Notes under the pieces: generated by a model
What the model was told of the DNA's origin: nothing
Database searches by the model: none
What the model saw: the letters and a program-made list of their open reading frames with translations, nothing else
Position numbers and translations under genes: made by a program
Assembly (NCBI GenBank): GCA_002307185.1
Contig: DBTT01000026.1
Coordinates: forward strand, 1 to 64,000
Direction of reading: 5' to 3'
DNA length: 64,000 nt
Source: Bacteroidales bacterium UBA1309
GTDB taxonomy: Bacteria > Bacteroidota > Bacteroidia > Bacteroidales > Dysgonomonadaceae
Shown: piece by piece, positions 51,997-61,448 of the stretch
How the letters are laid out: every line of letters starts with the position of its first letter
How positions within the stretch are numbered: position 1 is the stretch's first letter

Positions 51997-53598
51997 TTAT
52001 TTTTCTTCGTATCCCCTGAATAGGATGCTGTCTATTTTTATAGACTTTCCTTCGGCTCCACTTTTGCACCAAGGGTAAATTCTCAAATAATAGGTTTTTC
52101 CTTTCGAAAGCTTGAACATCACCTTTTGCGAATACTGTTTGGGTTGTGGAGGCATCGTTTCCATGAGGGAATAGGTGTCCGGTTTGGAAAAACTCTTTTC
52201 GGCCGAACCTAAAACCGTAAATTGCATTTTTTCGGGTGAAACACCTGCCACCCTGTATGAAATTTCTGATATATAAATATTCCTCTTGGCTTTCATAGAA
52301 ATTTCAAAATAACGGTCTGAATTCAGATCTACATCGGCAGGCCAATTGCGATTAAGGGTGGTTATGTAAGTGTCATTTAAATCAACAATGTATTTTAATC
52401 CTTCCAGATGAGTGTCTATTTCTGCTTGTTGAGGGGAACGCAACCCGTATCGTGACGAATATTCAAAGGCAAACGCTTTATTTTTGTCAGCCGAAATGCC
52501 TTTTCCGCTAAGAAGAATGTCTCGTTTTTTACCATCAATAACCAATGCTGCTGGTTTCCAGGAGGCGTTTCCATCGGTGGGGCTAAAACGAATATAGAGT
52601 GCTTTGTAGAAATCTCCGGCATTCGCTTCTAATTCGACTTTGTTTGAAAAACTGTTGTTTGGAGAAAGCGAGACCGAATAAGGAGCCGATACGGAAAGAG
52701 TGATCTTTTGCGCAGATTTCAAATCTATTCCGCTAACAGACAAAGCTTTCACCGAAGACTCATTGACAAATGCAGACCCAAAATCAATCTTTTGTGAAGA
52801 TTGGGCAATGCCATCCGGATAAGACAAATAGGGAGTGAGGATACCCTGGCGTTTGATGTCGTCGGCAAACAAGTTGGCATACATCAATGCGCCCAAGGCT
52901 TTGAGGTGGGTGTTGTCCTTCACGCAATATATCAGTTCTTTGGATTTGTCAGCTCCGAGATTTTCCACTGCCGCTTCGGTCAATGCAGTCATGTCCACCA
53001 AGGACACGTTTAGCTTTTTGGCCACATCTTTCATTGCCAGCACATAATCGTAAAGGGTGTCGTTTTCTGACTTCAACACCTCCCGAAGATTGTGTTTCGC
53101 TTGTGCAACTAACTCCTTTCCTTCCGCATCAAACATTCGCCTTACAATCGGCGTGGCGAGTACTGGAATAGCTCCCCGTTCACGGCTTTCTTTCACATAA
53201 CGGCTCAGATAGTCCTGGTATTGTCCCCAAGGAGCAGTGCCACGGCCTGTTCTGTCGTTCGGTGCACTGTCCTGTCCGATATTTTTTTCATCGTTGTGTC
53301 CAAACTGGATGACCACATAGTCGCCCGGTTTCAGCGTCTCACGAAGTTTTCCCCAAAATTCGTAATAAAACGATTTTGAACTGCGTCCGTTCTTGGCAGC
53401 GTTTTCCACGGTCACATCCGAATTGAAAAACAAGGACAGCATTTGTCCCCACCCGCGCATTTCATCCTCGCTGCTATTCTTCACCTCATCGTAGTCTGCC
53501 ATGGTGGAATCCCCGATGGTCAGCACCTTGATTTTTGCACCGGAGGCACTACACAAGAAAGTGCAGGCCAGTAATAAGGTTGCGATTCGTCTGTTCAT
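51997..53598 (-). CDS. SGNH/GDSL esterase, CE12 rhamnogalacturonan acetylesterase-like
   Basis: The 533-residue secreted protein has a signal peptide ending near residue 20 and a SGNH hydrolase domain to about residue 255. GDSTM (Ser31 nucleophile), GHND (100-103) and DNTHLKALGA (Asp228, His231) make the triad and oxyanion hole of the CE12 type. It should remove acetyl groups from pectin-like polysaccharides. The remaining 270 residues form a beta-rich region of unknown role. The gene is monocistronic and convergent with the small barrel gene. No other polysaccharide-degrading genes are nearby. Confidence 0.9.
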   Translation of the reverse strand: MNRRIATLLLACTFLCSASGAKIKVLTIGDSTMADYDEVKNSSEDEMRGWGQMLSLFFNSDVTVENAAKNGRSSKSFYYEFWGKLRETLKPGDYVVIQFGHNDEKNIGQDSAPNDRTGRGTAPWGQYQDYLSRYVKESRERGAIPVLATPIVRRMFDAEGKELVAQAKHNLREVLKSENDTLYDYVLAMKDVAKKLNVSLVDMTALTEAAVENLGADKSKELIYCVKDNTHLKALGALMYANLFADDIKRQGILTPYLSYPDGIAQSSQKIDFGSAFVNESSVKALSVSGIDLKSAQKITLSVSAPYSVSLSPNNSFSNKVELEANAGDFYKALYIRFSPTDGNASWKPAALVIDGKKRDILLSGKGISADKNKAFAFEYSSRYGLRSPQQAEIDTHLEGLKYIVDLNDTYITTLNRNWPADVDLNSDRYFEISMKAKRNIYISEISYRVAGVSPEKMQFTVLGSAEKSFSKPDTYSLMETMPPQPKQYSQKVMFKLSKGKTYYLRIYPWCKSGAEGKSIKIDSILFRGYEEK

Positions 53599-53651
53599 GT
53601 TATTCTTCTATTTTCACATTTTTCAAAAAAATGTTTCCTCACACCACTCTA

Positions 53652-54359
53652 TTACTTCGCCATGGCGGTTGCTTTCATCTCTTTGGGCATTTTTTCGATT
53701 GCATATCTTAACGCTGTGCGTGGCATCACTGCCTTGTTGCGGATAACGAAGTCGAACACTTCTTGCTGGTGGGCCTCGCTTGCGGCTTTCAGCATCCAGC
53801 CATATCCTTTTTGAACCAAGTCGTCGCTGTCTGTCAAAAGAAGATTGGCGATTTCAAAGATGTCTTCTAAGAATAACCCTTTGCGGGCTGGAATAATCAA
53901 TGTGACAGCGGCTGCCCGGCGCATCCAGCGATTCTTGGAAGTGGCGAACTCTTTTAGTTTAGAGATAGATGTGGGATAGGCGATTAAGAATTCCCCCACT
54001 GTGTGGTTGCACAAGGTGTCGCACGACGCCCAGTTGGAAACATAATTTTTTATCCATCGTTCGAATGTTTCAAAATCGGAAGGTTCGTAGCTTTTTTGGA
54101 TGGTATGCGACCATTCGCAAGCCACAAACGATTCTTCCATGATTCCTGATTGCCACAATTTTTCACATAAGTCAAGCACTTCGCCTTTGCTTCTTGACTT
54201 GATAACGGGAAGGAATTGTTTGCTAATCTTCTTCACAGTCGGCACTTTCACACCGTAAGTTTGGATTTCTTCCTTAAAAAACCGTTGCCCGGACAGAAGG
54301 GCAGCTTCGTCCGAATTGCTTTTTAGTGTTTCCCTTACTTGATCGAGAATGGCATACAT
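53652..54359 (-). CDS. DNA alkylation repair protein (AlkD-like)
   Basis: This 235-residue helical-repeat (ARM/HEAT) protein matches the AlkD family, DNA glycosylases that remove alkylated bases. Conserved stretches are YGVKVPTVKKISKQFLPVIK, NWASCDTLCNHTVGEFL, KNRWMRRAAAVTLIIPARKG and LVQKGYGWMLKAASEAHQQE. The start at ATG 54359 fits; the longer frame runs back into nadB. nadB ends 23 bases upstream, and the two genes are on the same strand. Catalytic use is inferred from the family. Confidence 0.9.
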   Translation of the reverse strand: MYAILDQVRETLKSNSDEAALLSGQRFFKEEIQTYGVKVPTVKKISKQFLPVIKSRSKGEVLDLCEKLWQSGIMEESFVACEWSHTIQKSYEPSDFETFERWIKNYVSNWASCDTLCNHTVGEFLIAYPTSISKLKEFATSKNRWMRRAAAVTLIIPARKGLFLEDIFEIANLLLTDSDDLVQKGYGWMLKAASEAHQQEVFDFVIRNKAVMPRTALRYAIEKMPKEMKATAMAK

Positions 54360-54382
54360 GGCTTTAGTTTTTGTTCCGATTT

Positions 54383-55975
54383 TTAGACTTCTTTTGGCAA
54401 ATGATTGGCTGCATTTTTTTTCGGATAATCGAGCGTGCAGTGCAGCCCCCGGCTTTCTTTCCGTTCCATGGCTTGGCGAATGACGAGGTATCCGACGTTG
54501 ATAATATTGCGGAGCTCGCAAATTTCACGGGACACGACAGAACGTTGAAATAAATTTTCGGTTTCGGCATAGAGGATGTCCAAGCGGTCGAAAGCCCGTT
54601 TCAAGCGGAGGTTGGAGCGTACAATCCCTACATAAGTGGACATGATTTGGCCTACTTCCTTTTCGCTTTGGGTGATGAGCACCATTTCTTCGGGAAGAGA
54701 AGTGCCTTCGTCGTTCCAAGTGGGGATTTTCTCTTCAAAATGATATTCTTTGAATTTGCTCAAAGCGTGTTTGGCCGCTGCATCTGCATAGACTACGGCT
54801 TCAATCAAAGAGTTGGAAGCCAGCCTGTTGGCTCCGTGGAGGCCCGTGCATGCGCATTCGCCATTGGCGTAAAGCCTGGCGATTGAACTCTCCCCGTTCA
54901 AATCTACCGCAATGCCACCGCAGAGATAGTGAGCCGCAGGAGCCACAGGAATGTAATCCTTGGTGATGTCGATGCCGAGGCTCAGGCATTTTTCGTAAAT
55001 GTTCGGGAAATGTTTTTTTGTTTCTTCCGGGTCTTTGTGGGTGACATCGAGATAGACACAGTCGTCGCCGCGATTTTTCATCTCCGTGTCGATGGCACGG
55101 GCCACAATGTCACGGGGAGCCAGCGACTTGCGCTCGTCATATTTGTGCATAAATTCTTTCCCGTCTCTTCTCCGGAGTACGCCGCCATAACCGCGCATGG
55201 CCTCTGTTATCAAGAAAGAAGGGCGGTCGCCGGGATGATAGAGCGCCGTTGGGTGGAATTGTACAAATTCCATGTCTTTCACTTCTCCTTTGGCCCGGTA
55301 AACCATGGCGATGCCGTCCCCTGTGGCTATCAGCGGGTTGGTTGTTGTTTTGTAGATGCAGCCAATTCCTCCCGTTGCCATCAAGGTTATTTTGGAAAGG
55401 AAAATATCGATGTGGTTTGTTTTTTGATCTAAAACATAGACTCCATAACATTCTATTCCGGGTGTGTATCTTGTCACTTCTTTGCCAAGATGGTGTTGGG
55501 TCAGGATTTCAATGGCAAAGTGGTGGTCGAAAACATCGATGTTTTTATTTGCTTTGACTGCTTCGATCAGGCTCAACTGGATTTCGGCTCCGGTGTTGTC
55601 TTTGTGATGCAGGATTCTAAAATCAGAGTGGCCGCCTTCCTTGTGCAAGTCGAAATTACCCTTTTCATCTTTGTCGAAATCGACTCCCCAGCTGATGAGT
55701 TCCTTGATCTGGGCCGGCGCCTCGCGCACCACTTTTTCAACTACCACCGGGTCGCATATTCCATCGCCTGCTATGAGCGTGTCTTTGATGTGGTTTTCGA
55801 AATTGTCCCAAGCGTTGGTCACCGATGCGATTCCGCCTTGGGCATAAAAAGTATTCGCTTCTTCGAGTGAATTTTTACAGACAATGGCTACCCGGCCTTG
55901 CTTTGCCACTTTCAAGGCAAAACTCATCCCCGCAATTCCCGATCCAATGACTAGGAAATCATATTTGAATGTCAT
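54383..55975 (-). CDS. nadB: L-aspartate oxidase
   Basis: NadB oxidises L-aspartate to iminoaspartate with FAD, the first step of NAD synthesis. The 530-residue protein has FLVIGSGIAGMSFALKVA (FAD), EEANTFYAQGGIASV, HHKDNTGAEIQLSLIEAV, FVQFHPTALYHPGDRPSFLI and the ANGECACTGLHGANRLASNS motif. The helical C-terminal region of the family is present. nadA and nadC are not in the window. A -7 box (TAAATTTG on the minus strand) precedes the gene, and the AlkD-like gene follows 23 bases later. Confidence 0.96.
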   Translation of the reverse strand: MTFKYDFLVIGSGIAGMSFALKVAKQGRVAIVCKNSLEEANTFYAQGGIASVTNAWDNFENHIKDTLIAGDGICDPVVVEKVVREAPAQIKELISWGVDFDKDEKGNFDLHKEGGHSDFRILHHKDNTGAEIQLSLIEAVKANKNIDVFDHHFAIEILTQHHLGKEVTRYTPGIECYGVYVLDQKTNHIDIFLSKITLMATGGIGCIYKTTTNPLIATGDGIAMVYRAKGEVKDMEFVQFHPTALYHPGDRPSFLITEAMRGYGGVLRRRDGKEFMHKYDERKSLAPRDIVARAIDTEMKNRGDDCVYLDVTHKDPEETKKHFPNIYEKCLSLGIDITKDYIPVAPAAHYLCGGIAVDLNGESSIARLYANGECACTGLHGANRLASNSLIEAVVYADAAAKHALSKFKEYHFEEKIPTWNDEGTSLPEEMVLITQSEKEVGQIMSTYVGIVRSNLRLKRAFDRLDILYAETENLFQRSVVSREICELRNIINVGYLVIRQAMERKESRGLHCTLDYPKKNAANHLPKEV

Positions 55976-56001
55976 GATGTTGTTTCGTAATAATTTCTTT
56001 G

Positions 56002-56009
56002 CAAATTTA
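56002..56009 (-). promoter_or_regulatory. -7 promoter box for nadB
   Basis: Plus CAAATTTA is TAAATTTG on the minus strand, a perfect TAnnTTTG box, 27 bases before the nadB start. Confidence 0.45.
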
Positions 56010-56138
56010 CTAAGAGGATGTGAGAAATTACTCTAAATTAAAGAAAACTTGCCTATAAAGATTTTCGATATATTCGATGTTGGAAATAGTCTTTTAAATC
56101 TGCTCTTCGATTACTGGGGTCTATCCTCTTTGACTATA

Positions 56139-58541
56139 TTACATCTTGATGATGATCCCGATTGTCGGCAAGACCGTTCCGCTTGTGTTGTCCAGGATCC
56201 TGAGTCCTTGTTTTGCCGGATCGCCGCTTTCGTCTGGGATAATGTTCCCTTCGGTATCTTTGTTGGTGTAGATGGGTGCTCGTTCGCTTTTGAAGTTATA
56301 GGCATTCTGGACGTCCACATACAAGTTGAGCAACCATTTTTTGAAATAGTATTCCTTGTCTATCCGAATGTCCAAGGCATGCGAATTTTTCAGACGAAGG
56401 GAATTATAACGGGAATAATCGGTGTAAGCCTGATTTTTTACATTCCAAGCTTCGCGGTTAGTAGAAAGTTCCCAGTCGATAGGAGAATACGGCTCACCTC
56501 CCACATAATGCCAACGTGTGGCCACATTCCAGCTTCTGCCGAACTTGTAGCTTGTTATCATATTGAACAACTGCCTGGTGTCCCAAGACGAAGGCAAATA
56601 ATTGCCTGCCAAGTTCGTGAATTCGCTTCGGAAAAAGGTGTAGGTGGATGTCAGATTCAGGTTGTTGAAATTGATTATTTTGACAAGTAATTCTATCCCA
56701 TAAGCACGCCCTTTGCCCGTAGAAACAATCTCTTCGTCGCCCACTTCCCCGTAATCGGCTCCCTTGCTTGCGATGCTCACTCCATCCAAAATAGATATAG
56801 GATACTGTTGATATTTCTTATAAAAACCTTCGGCGGAAACACGCATTTTCTCCACGGGCCGGTATTCTATTCCTGCAATGGCATGATTTGCCACGATGTA
56901 TTTTAGGTTTTCGTTGCGGTTTGCATATTCTCCTGCCGAATTTTTAAAGCCCAAAGTGGTGTAGGCGGGTTGAGCAGCATACCGGCCTACATTCCCACTT
57001 ACGTCCAGCTTGTCCGAAAGCGAATAGGATATAGAAAACCGGGGGGAGAATTGATTAACCGGGTTTTTCATGTTGTCGTTGAAGTTGTTTCCAACCAGAT
57101 TGACCCCAAACGACAACCGGAGTTTGTTCGAAAAATAATCATCTGATATTTGGGCAAATACTTGGTATCCAAACAAATTTAGCTTTGTGTTGTACCGCAA
57201 TTCATTCACTTGGTCGTTGTAGTACAAGCGGCGAAAAGTGTTGTTTCTGTAGTATGAATAACGGATTCCGGCACCTACCTTCAAGCGTACCGGCAATTGC
57301 GTGTATTCACGTTCGAAACGGAGCTTGTTTTCAGCTTCATCCGAAAGGTAATCCGATGTTTTGGACTTCGACTCGTCGTTGTCTTCGTACTTGTAATTCT
57401 TATTGCGCAACATGTTCCGGCTGAGTATCCAAGAGTCGAAATAGTTGTCTCCAAAATGTTTGTAAATGGCCCCAAGGGTATAATTCCATTGCTCGTAAAC
57501 GGGCAAGTAGGACAACAGGTATTTTTGGGTATCGTCACCTGTTTCTTGCAATTTCGTATTCAGTTTCATGTTGTCGATCGCACCAATACCGATCAACGTT
57601 AGTTCGTTTTTCTGATCGATTTGATACTTGTATTTCAATTGAAAATCGTTGTATGTCGGTAGAAAGGGCAAGCCCAAAGCTTTGAACAGAAATTGCAGGT
57701 ACGATTGCCGCGCGGAGGCTATGAAGGTCGATTCCCTGTTTATCGGGCCATCCACCGTAATGGCGGCATCCGAAGCGCCGACAGATAATTTGGCATGCAC
57801 TTTATCCTTGCTTCCGTCTTTTTGCCTGATTTCCATCACCGAACTCAATGCGTTGGTGCGGTTTGCGGGGAATGCCCCAGTGTAGAAGTTGATTTCACGT
57901 ACAAAATCGGGATTGATGGCTCCAATGGCTCCACCGGAAGATCCTTGAGTGGCAAAATGGTTGATAACTGGGATTTCAATGCCGTCGAGGTAAAATACAT
58001 TTTCCGATGGACCTCCGCCACGTACAATTAGGTCGTTGCGGCTGGGATCCATCGCCCCAACACCGGGCAAGACTTGCAATACTTTCGAAACATCCCGATT
58101 GGCTCCGGCACTTTTTTCAATCTCTTGAATGCTAACGGAAAGAGACGAGACTGGACTCTCTATGCGCCGCAGAATGATCTTGGGACGCACCGTCACTTCG
58201 CTCAAGGAAAAATTCGATTCCCGGACTTGGATATCTACAAAAGTAGTTTGGTTACCTTGCACTTGTATTTCTGGGGATAGTGTTGACTCATAGCCAATGG
58301 AACTTACCAGCAAGCGTATAAACCCGGGATTCACTGCTGCAAACAGAAAATTGCCCACAGAATCGGTCATCACGCCCGTATCAGTGCCTTCGATTACAAC
58401 ACTGACAAAGGGAACCCGATCATTTGATTTTGAGCTATATACTTTTCCTCTGATTTCGCCTTTTTGGGCATGAAGGAATAGAGTAAAAAAAAGGAATAAA
58501 GAAAGAAGTAAAGGCAGTCTTTTCGTTTTTGCAGTATCCAT
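56139..58541 (-). CDS. TonB-dependent receptor with carboxypeptidase-like N-terminal domain
   Basis: This 800-residue outer-membrane receptor has a signal peptide ending near LFLHAQ. A carboxypeptidase regulatory-like domain follows (IRGKVYSSKSNDRVPFVSVV). Then comes a plug domain (VLQVLPGVGAMDPSRNDLIV, GGGPSENVFYLDGIEIPVI). The C-terminal barrel spans from about residue 280 to 800 and ends LPTIGIIIKM. It should import an unknown ligand. Neighbouring genes give no clue to substrate. It is not a SusC type, as no SusD gene is next to it. Confidence 0.9.
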   Translation of the reverse strand: MDTAKTKRLPLLLSLFLFFTLFLHAQKGEIRGKVYSSKSNDRVPFVSVVIEGTDTGVMTDSVGNFLFAAVNPGFIRLLVSSIGYESTLSPEIQVQGNQTTFVDIQVRESNFSLSEVTVRPKIILRRIESPVSSLSVSIQEIEKSAGANRDVSKVLQVLPGVGAMDPSRNDLIVRGGGPSENVFYLDGIEIPVINHFATQGSSGGAIGAINPDFVREINFYTGAFPANRTNALSSVMEIRQKDGSKDKVHAKLSVGASDAAITVDGPINRESTFIASARQSYLQFLFKALGLPFLPTYNDFQLKYKYQIDQKNELTLIGIGAIDNMKLNTKLQETGDDTQKYLLSYLPVYEQWNYTLGAIYKHFGDNYFDSWILSRNMLRNKNYKYEDNDESKSKTSDYLSDEAENKLRFEREYTQLPVRLKVGAGIRYSYYRNNTFRRLYYNDQVNELRYNTKLNLFGYQVFAQISDDYFSNKLRLSFGVNLVGNNFNDNMKNPVNQFSPRFSISYSLSDKLDVSGNVGRYAAQPAYTTLGFKNSAGEYANRNENLKYIVANHAIAGIEYRPVEKMRVSAEGFYKKYQQYPISILDGVSIASKGADYGEVGDEEIVSTGKGRAYGIELLVKIINFNNLNLTSTYTFFRSEFTNLAGNYLPSSWDTRQLFNMITSYKFGRSWNVATRWHYVGGEPYSPIDWELSTNREAWNVKNQAYTDYSRYNSLRLKNSHALDIRIDKEYYFKKWLLNLYVDVQNAYNFKSERAPIYTNKDTEGNIIPDESGDPAKQGLRILDNTSGTVLPTIGIIIKM

Positions 58542-58667
58542 ATGTTTAAAGGTGTTTTCGTGTTTCTGGGCATTGATATTAAAAAAATGTATTTTGATTT
58601 TTAAAACAAGTAAGCGAAAAGATAGTTCTAATTAAATAATTTTAAAGCACTTAAAAACGAAAATTAA

Positions 58668-58704
58668 TCAAAAACAAAGGGTCGCCCAAATATTGGACAA
58701 CCCT
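58668..58704 (-). terminator. intrinsic terminator after the carboxyltransferase gene
   Basis: On the minus strand AGGGT...ACCCT encloses an inner CCAA...TTGG stem, followed by TTGTTTTT. It lies about 30 bases past the stop at 58735. Confidence 0.75.
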
Positions 58705-58734
58705 CGGATATAAGATATAAATTGAACCGAGATT

Positions 58735-60516
58735 TTAGTTCATGTAAGCCAACACTTGGTTTTTCACAACTCGGCCTCCTTGCTTTACTTCTATTTGAAC
58801 AATCTTGCCTGAACTCAAAGCTTTCACTTCTTCGATTCCGTAGTAAGTTTGAACAAAGCAAATCACATCGCCTTCTTTTACTTCTGTGCCGATAACCGGA
58901 GCAGAAGAAACATCGTCCCGGTCGATTTGCCAGATTAATTGTCCGCTCACTGTGGCTTGAACAGGCTTAGCATCAGGATATTTGGCTTGGATGGCTTCTG
59001 CGTCGAAACGAGGCACTTCAATCACTTCACGGGTGATGACGATTGGAGCTCCTGCTTTTGCTTTGGCTGCTTCCAGGTCTTTTTCGAAGCGTTCTTTTGC
59101 CAAACCAGATTTATAATCGCGGTATTGGCGGTCGTGCATGGCCAACTCGAACAATTCTTCATCGTCTTGACCATAATCCCAGCCATTTTCATCCATTTCC
59201 TTGCGGTAGCCATCCAACGCATTTTCCAATTCGTCTTGAGGATTGCCTGTATAGAATTCAAGCCCTTTGGATTTTGCCAATTCAACGATTTCTTCGTCCA
59301 ATTTGCCGGGAAGTTTCCCGGATTTGCCCAAAATCATACCCCAAGCATCTTTGTCAATGTTGGAGAAGCGGGCTTGGCCTTGTGCCATGGAGAAGATGTT
59401 CATCAAAGCGATGTTCTTCACGTATTGACTGAATGGTGTCACCAAAGGAGGATATCCCAATTTAGGCCATACATATTCCACTTCTTGGAACAATTGAACC
59501 ACCAAGTCATTTAATGAAAGTTCAGATTTGCCATTGTTTCTCAAGGCCATATTGATGGCTGGATGCATCGTGCGCAAGTCTGCCATCATCGAGCCCATCA
59601 TTCCTCCGGGAAGACCAGAGCCAACCAAGAGCGAGTTCATTTGCTTGTTGGATGGGTCGATGAAATATCCCAAGAAATCGTCGATAAATTCTTGTGTCAA
59701 TGCACGGGCTTCCATGTATGCGCCCATGTTGATGTCTGCCACTTGGAATCCGGCATCTTTTAACATGGCTTGGATGGTGATAACATCCGGGTGAACCATA
59801 CCCCAGGAAAGTGGGTCGATGGCCGTGTCCAGGTAGTCGGCGCCTGCGCGGGCAACTTCCAACATGGAAGCAACTGAAAAACCAGGGCCTGTGTGGCCGT
59901 GATATTGGATGGTGATATTGGGGTGTCTGTCCTTTAAAGCTTTGGTCAATTTGCCGAGAAATGCAGGGCGGCCAACTCCTGCCATGTCTTTCAAGCAGAA
60001 TTCCTGTGTGCCGTAGTTGACCAATTGGTCGGCATAGTTGAGATAATAGTCAACCGTGTGAATCGGAGAATTGGTGATGCACAAGGCTCCTTGTGAAATC
60101 ATCCCCGCTTCTTTGGCGTATTTGATAGACAATTCAAGGTTGCGAGCATCATTCAATCCGTCGAATGAACGGGAGATGTTTGTTCCTTGTGCCTGTTTTA
60201 CTTTGAACATCAATTGGCGCACATCTGCAGGCACTGGATACATTCTCAATGCGTTCAACCCACGTTCCAGCATGTGCGTTTGGATACCGACTTTGTTGAA
60301 TGGTGCTGTCCATTCACGGACAGCGTTGTTTGGATTTTCTCCGTAAAGAAGGTTGACCTGCTCAAATGCTCCACCATTTGTTTCCACACGGGCAAAACAA
60401 CCCATGTCGATGATAACAGGAGCGATTCTTGTTAGTTGATCTACCCGTGGTTGGTATTTGCCGGATGATTGCCACATGTCTCGGTAAACGAGACTCAATT
60501 TTATTTCTCTTCCCAT
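58735..60516 (-). CDS. carboxyltransferase/biotinyl-like subunit (oxaloacetate decarboxylase alpha / pyruvate carboxylase B type)
   Basis: The 593-residue protein has a TIM-barrel carboxyltransferase with Asp13 (YRDMWQS), the lysine site CLKDMAG (Lys176) and a YHGHTGPG metal-binding loop (His206, His208). A PYC_OADA-type C-terminal region follows, then a lipoyl-like domain (about 520-593). The biotin-bearing AMKM motif is absent: the equivalent site reads YGIEE (559-563). It may need a separate biotin carrier, or may work without biotin. The reaction is probably decarboxylation or transfer between oxaloacetate, pyruvate or methylmalonyl-type acids. It is monocistronic with a terminator. Confidence 0.88.
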   Translation of the reverse strand: MGREIKLSLVYRDMWQSSGKYQPRVDQLTRIAPVIIDMGCFARVETNGGAFEQVNLLYGENPNNAVREWTAPFNKVGIQTHMLERGLNALRMYPVPADVRQLMFKVKQAQGTNISRSFDGLNDARNLELSIKYAKEAGMISQGALCITNSPIHTVDYYLNYADQLVNYGTQEFCLKDMAGVGRPAFLGKLTKALKDRHPNITIQYHGHTGPGFSVASMLEVARAGADYLDTAIDPLSWGMVHPDVITIQAMLKDAGFQVADINMGAYMEARALTQEFIDDFLGYFIDPSNKQMNSLLVGSGLPGGMMGSMMADLRTMHPAINMALRNNGKSELSLNDLVVQLFQEVEYVWPKLGYPPLVTPFSQYVKNIALMNIFSMAQGQARFSNIDKDAWGMILGKSGKLPGKLDEEIVELAKSKGLEFYTGNPQDELENALDGYRKEMDENGWDYGQDDEELFELAMHDRQYRDYKSGLAKERFEKDLEAAKAKAGAPIVITREVIEVPRFDAEAIQAKYPDAKPVQATVSGQLIWQIDRDDVSSAPVIGTEVKEGDVICFVQTYYGIEEVKALSSGKIVQIEVKQGGRVVKNQVLAYMN

Positions 60517-60649
60517 AATGAGTTTTTCTTTGCGTGAATGTACTCTTTCACCCTCAATCCGGAGAAAGAATGCCTTCGCATAATAGAAGTCGTTTTACAT
60601 TAATATTGATACTGCAAATTTAATGTTTTACTTTCAAATGAACTAAAAA

Positions 60650-60784
60650 ATGAGCCTTAAAAAGATTGATATTTTAAGAAAAAATGGCTTGGCGATGATG
60701 CGGATTTATCAACTTAGAATCAGTCTAAATAGTGCAGAAATTTTACTCTTCGAAGAGCTATACCGATTACAAGAGGAATCATAA
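60650..60784 (+). CDS. possible 44-residue small protein
   Basis: A plus-strand frame from ATG 60650 to TAA 60782-60784 encodes MSLKKIDILRKNGLAMMRIY and then a helical-looking stretch ending LYRLQEES. It lies in the 362-base gap between gldD and the carboxyltransferase gene, which is otherwise unexplained. I see no good promoter or ribosome site, so this is only a candidate. Confidence 0.25.
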   Translation: MSLKKIDILRKNGLAMMRIYQLRISLNSAEILLFEELYRLQEES

Positions 60785-60878
60785 AAGGTTTCTGGGATGA
60801 GCTTTGTGAAAAGAGATTATCTTGCGGCGACTTAGCAACGGGTGAGGCGGTTGGAAACGGCATCTCCTAACGAAAAAT

Positions 60879-61448
60879 TTAGTTCTTCCATTTTAGCAAG
60901 GACGTGAGCCGATGGATATTTTTGTCCATGCATTTTACAACAGGCATCAAGGAGTCCGCATTTGCCCTGCCGTCGAAATAGAGCGAAGCTCGGAAGAAGT
61001 GTGAAACGCTGTCAGTCACGAAGAATTGCCTTGGAGTGGCCACATTGCCTCCGATCTTATATAGAACTCCCCCTGTTTTTTGTGCGGGGATTTGCAACAC
61101 TTCTTGGCTGATGCCGTTGGCCTTCACTGTATGGGAAAACGCCATCCGGTAGCTGTCATCTATTGCGGGTCGCAGGCTCCCTTTGGTTATAGGCAGGTAG
61201 GTGCAGTATAAATAGGCGCGGTATTGCGGGTAGCGGATGGTGATCCAGGTTTCGGTACCTTTCTTTTCGGAATGGATGATTGCCTTCGAAGATACCTCGA
61301 AGGAGATGTCTCGGGTTTCATAGACCACAAATTCCTCTTTTTGCTCGTCAATTCTGTAATAGGCCGATGGTTTTGGTGAACAGTCTTTCTTGCAGGATAG
61401 GCAAGTAAACGGCAGGAAAAGGATTGTCAGCAAGTTTTTGGTTGTCAT
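60879..61448 (-). CDS. gldD: gliding motility lipoprotein GldD
   Basis: This 189-residue lipoprotein has a signal ending in a lipobox near TCLSC. PKPSAYYRIDEQKEEF and the GGVLYKIGGNVATPRQFFVT region match GldD. In gliding Bacteroidetes GldD is required for motility and type IX secretion. It overlaps the gldE stop by four bases on the same strand. In non-gliding Bacteroidales the pair is often kept and its role is unclear. No other gld or por genes are in the window. Confidence 0.9.
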   Translation of the reverse strand: MTTKNLLTILFLPFTCLSCKKDCSPKPSAYYRIDEQKEEFVVYETRDISFEVSSKAIIHSEKKGTETWITIRYPQYRAYLYCTYLPITKGSLRPAIDDSYRMAFSHTVKANGISQEVLQIPAQKTGGVLYKIGGNVATPRQFFVTDSVSHFFRASLYFDGRANADSLMPVVKCMDKNIHRLTSLLKWKN

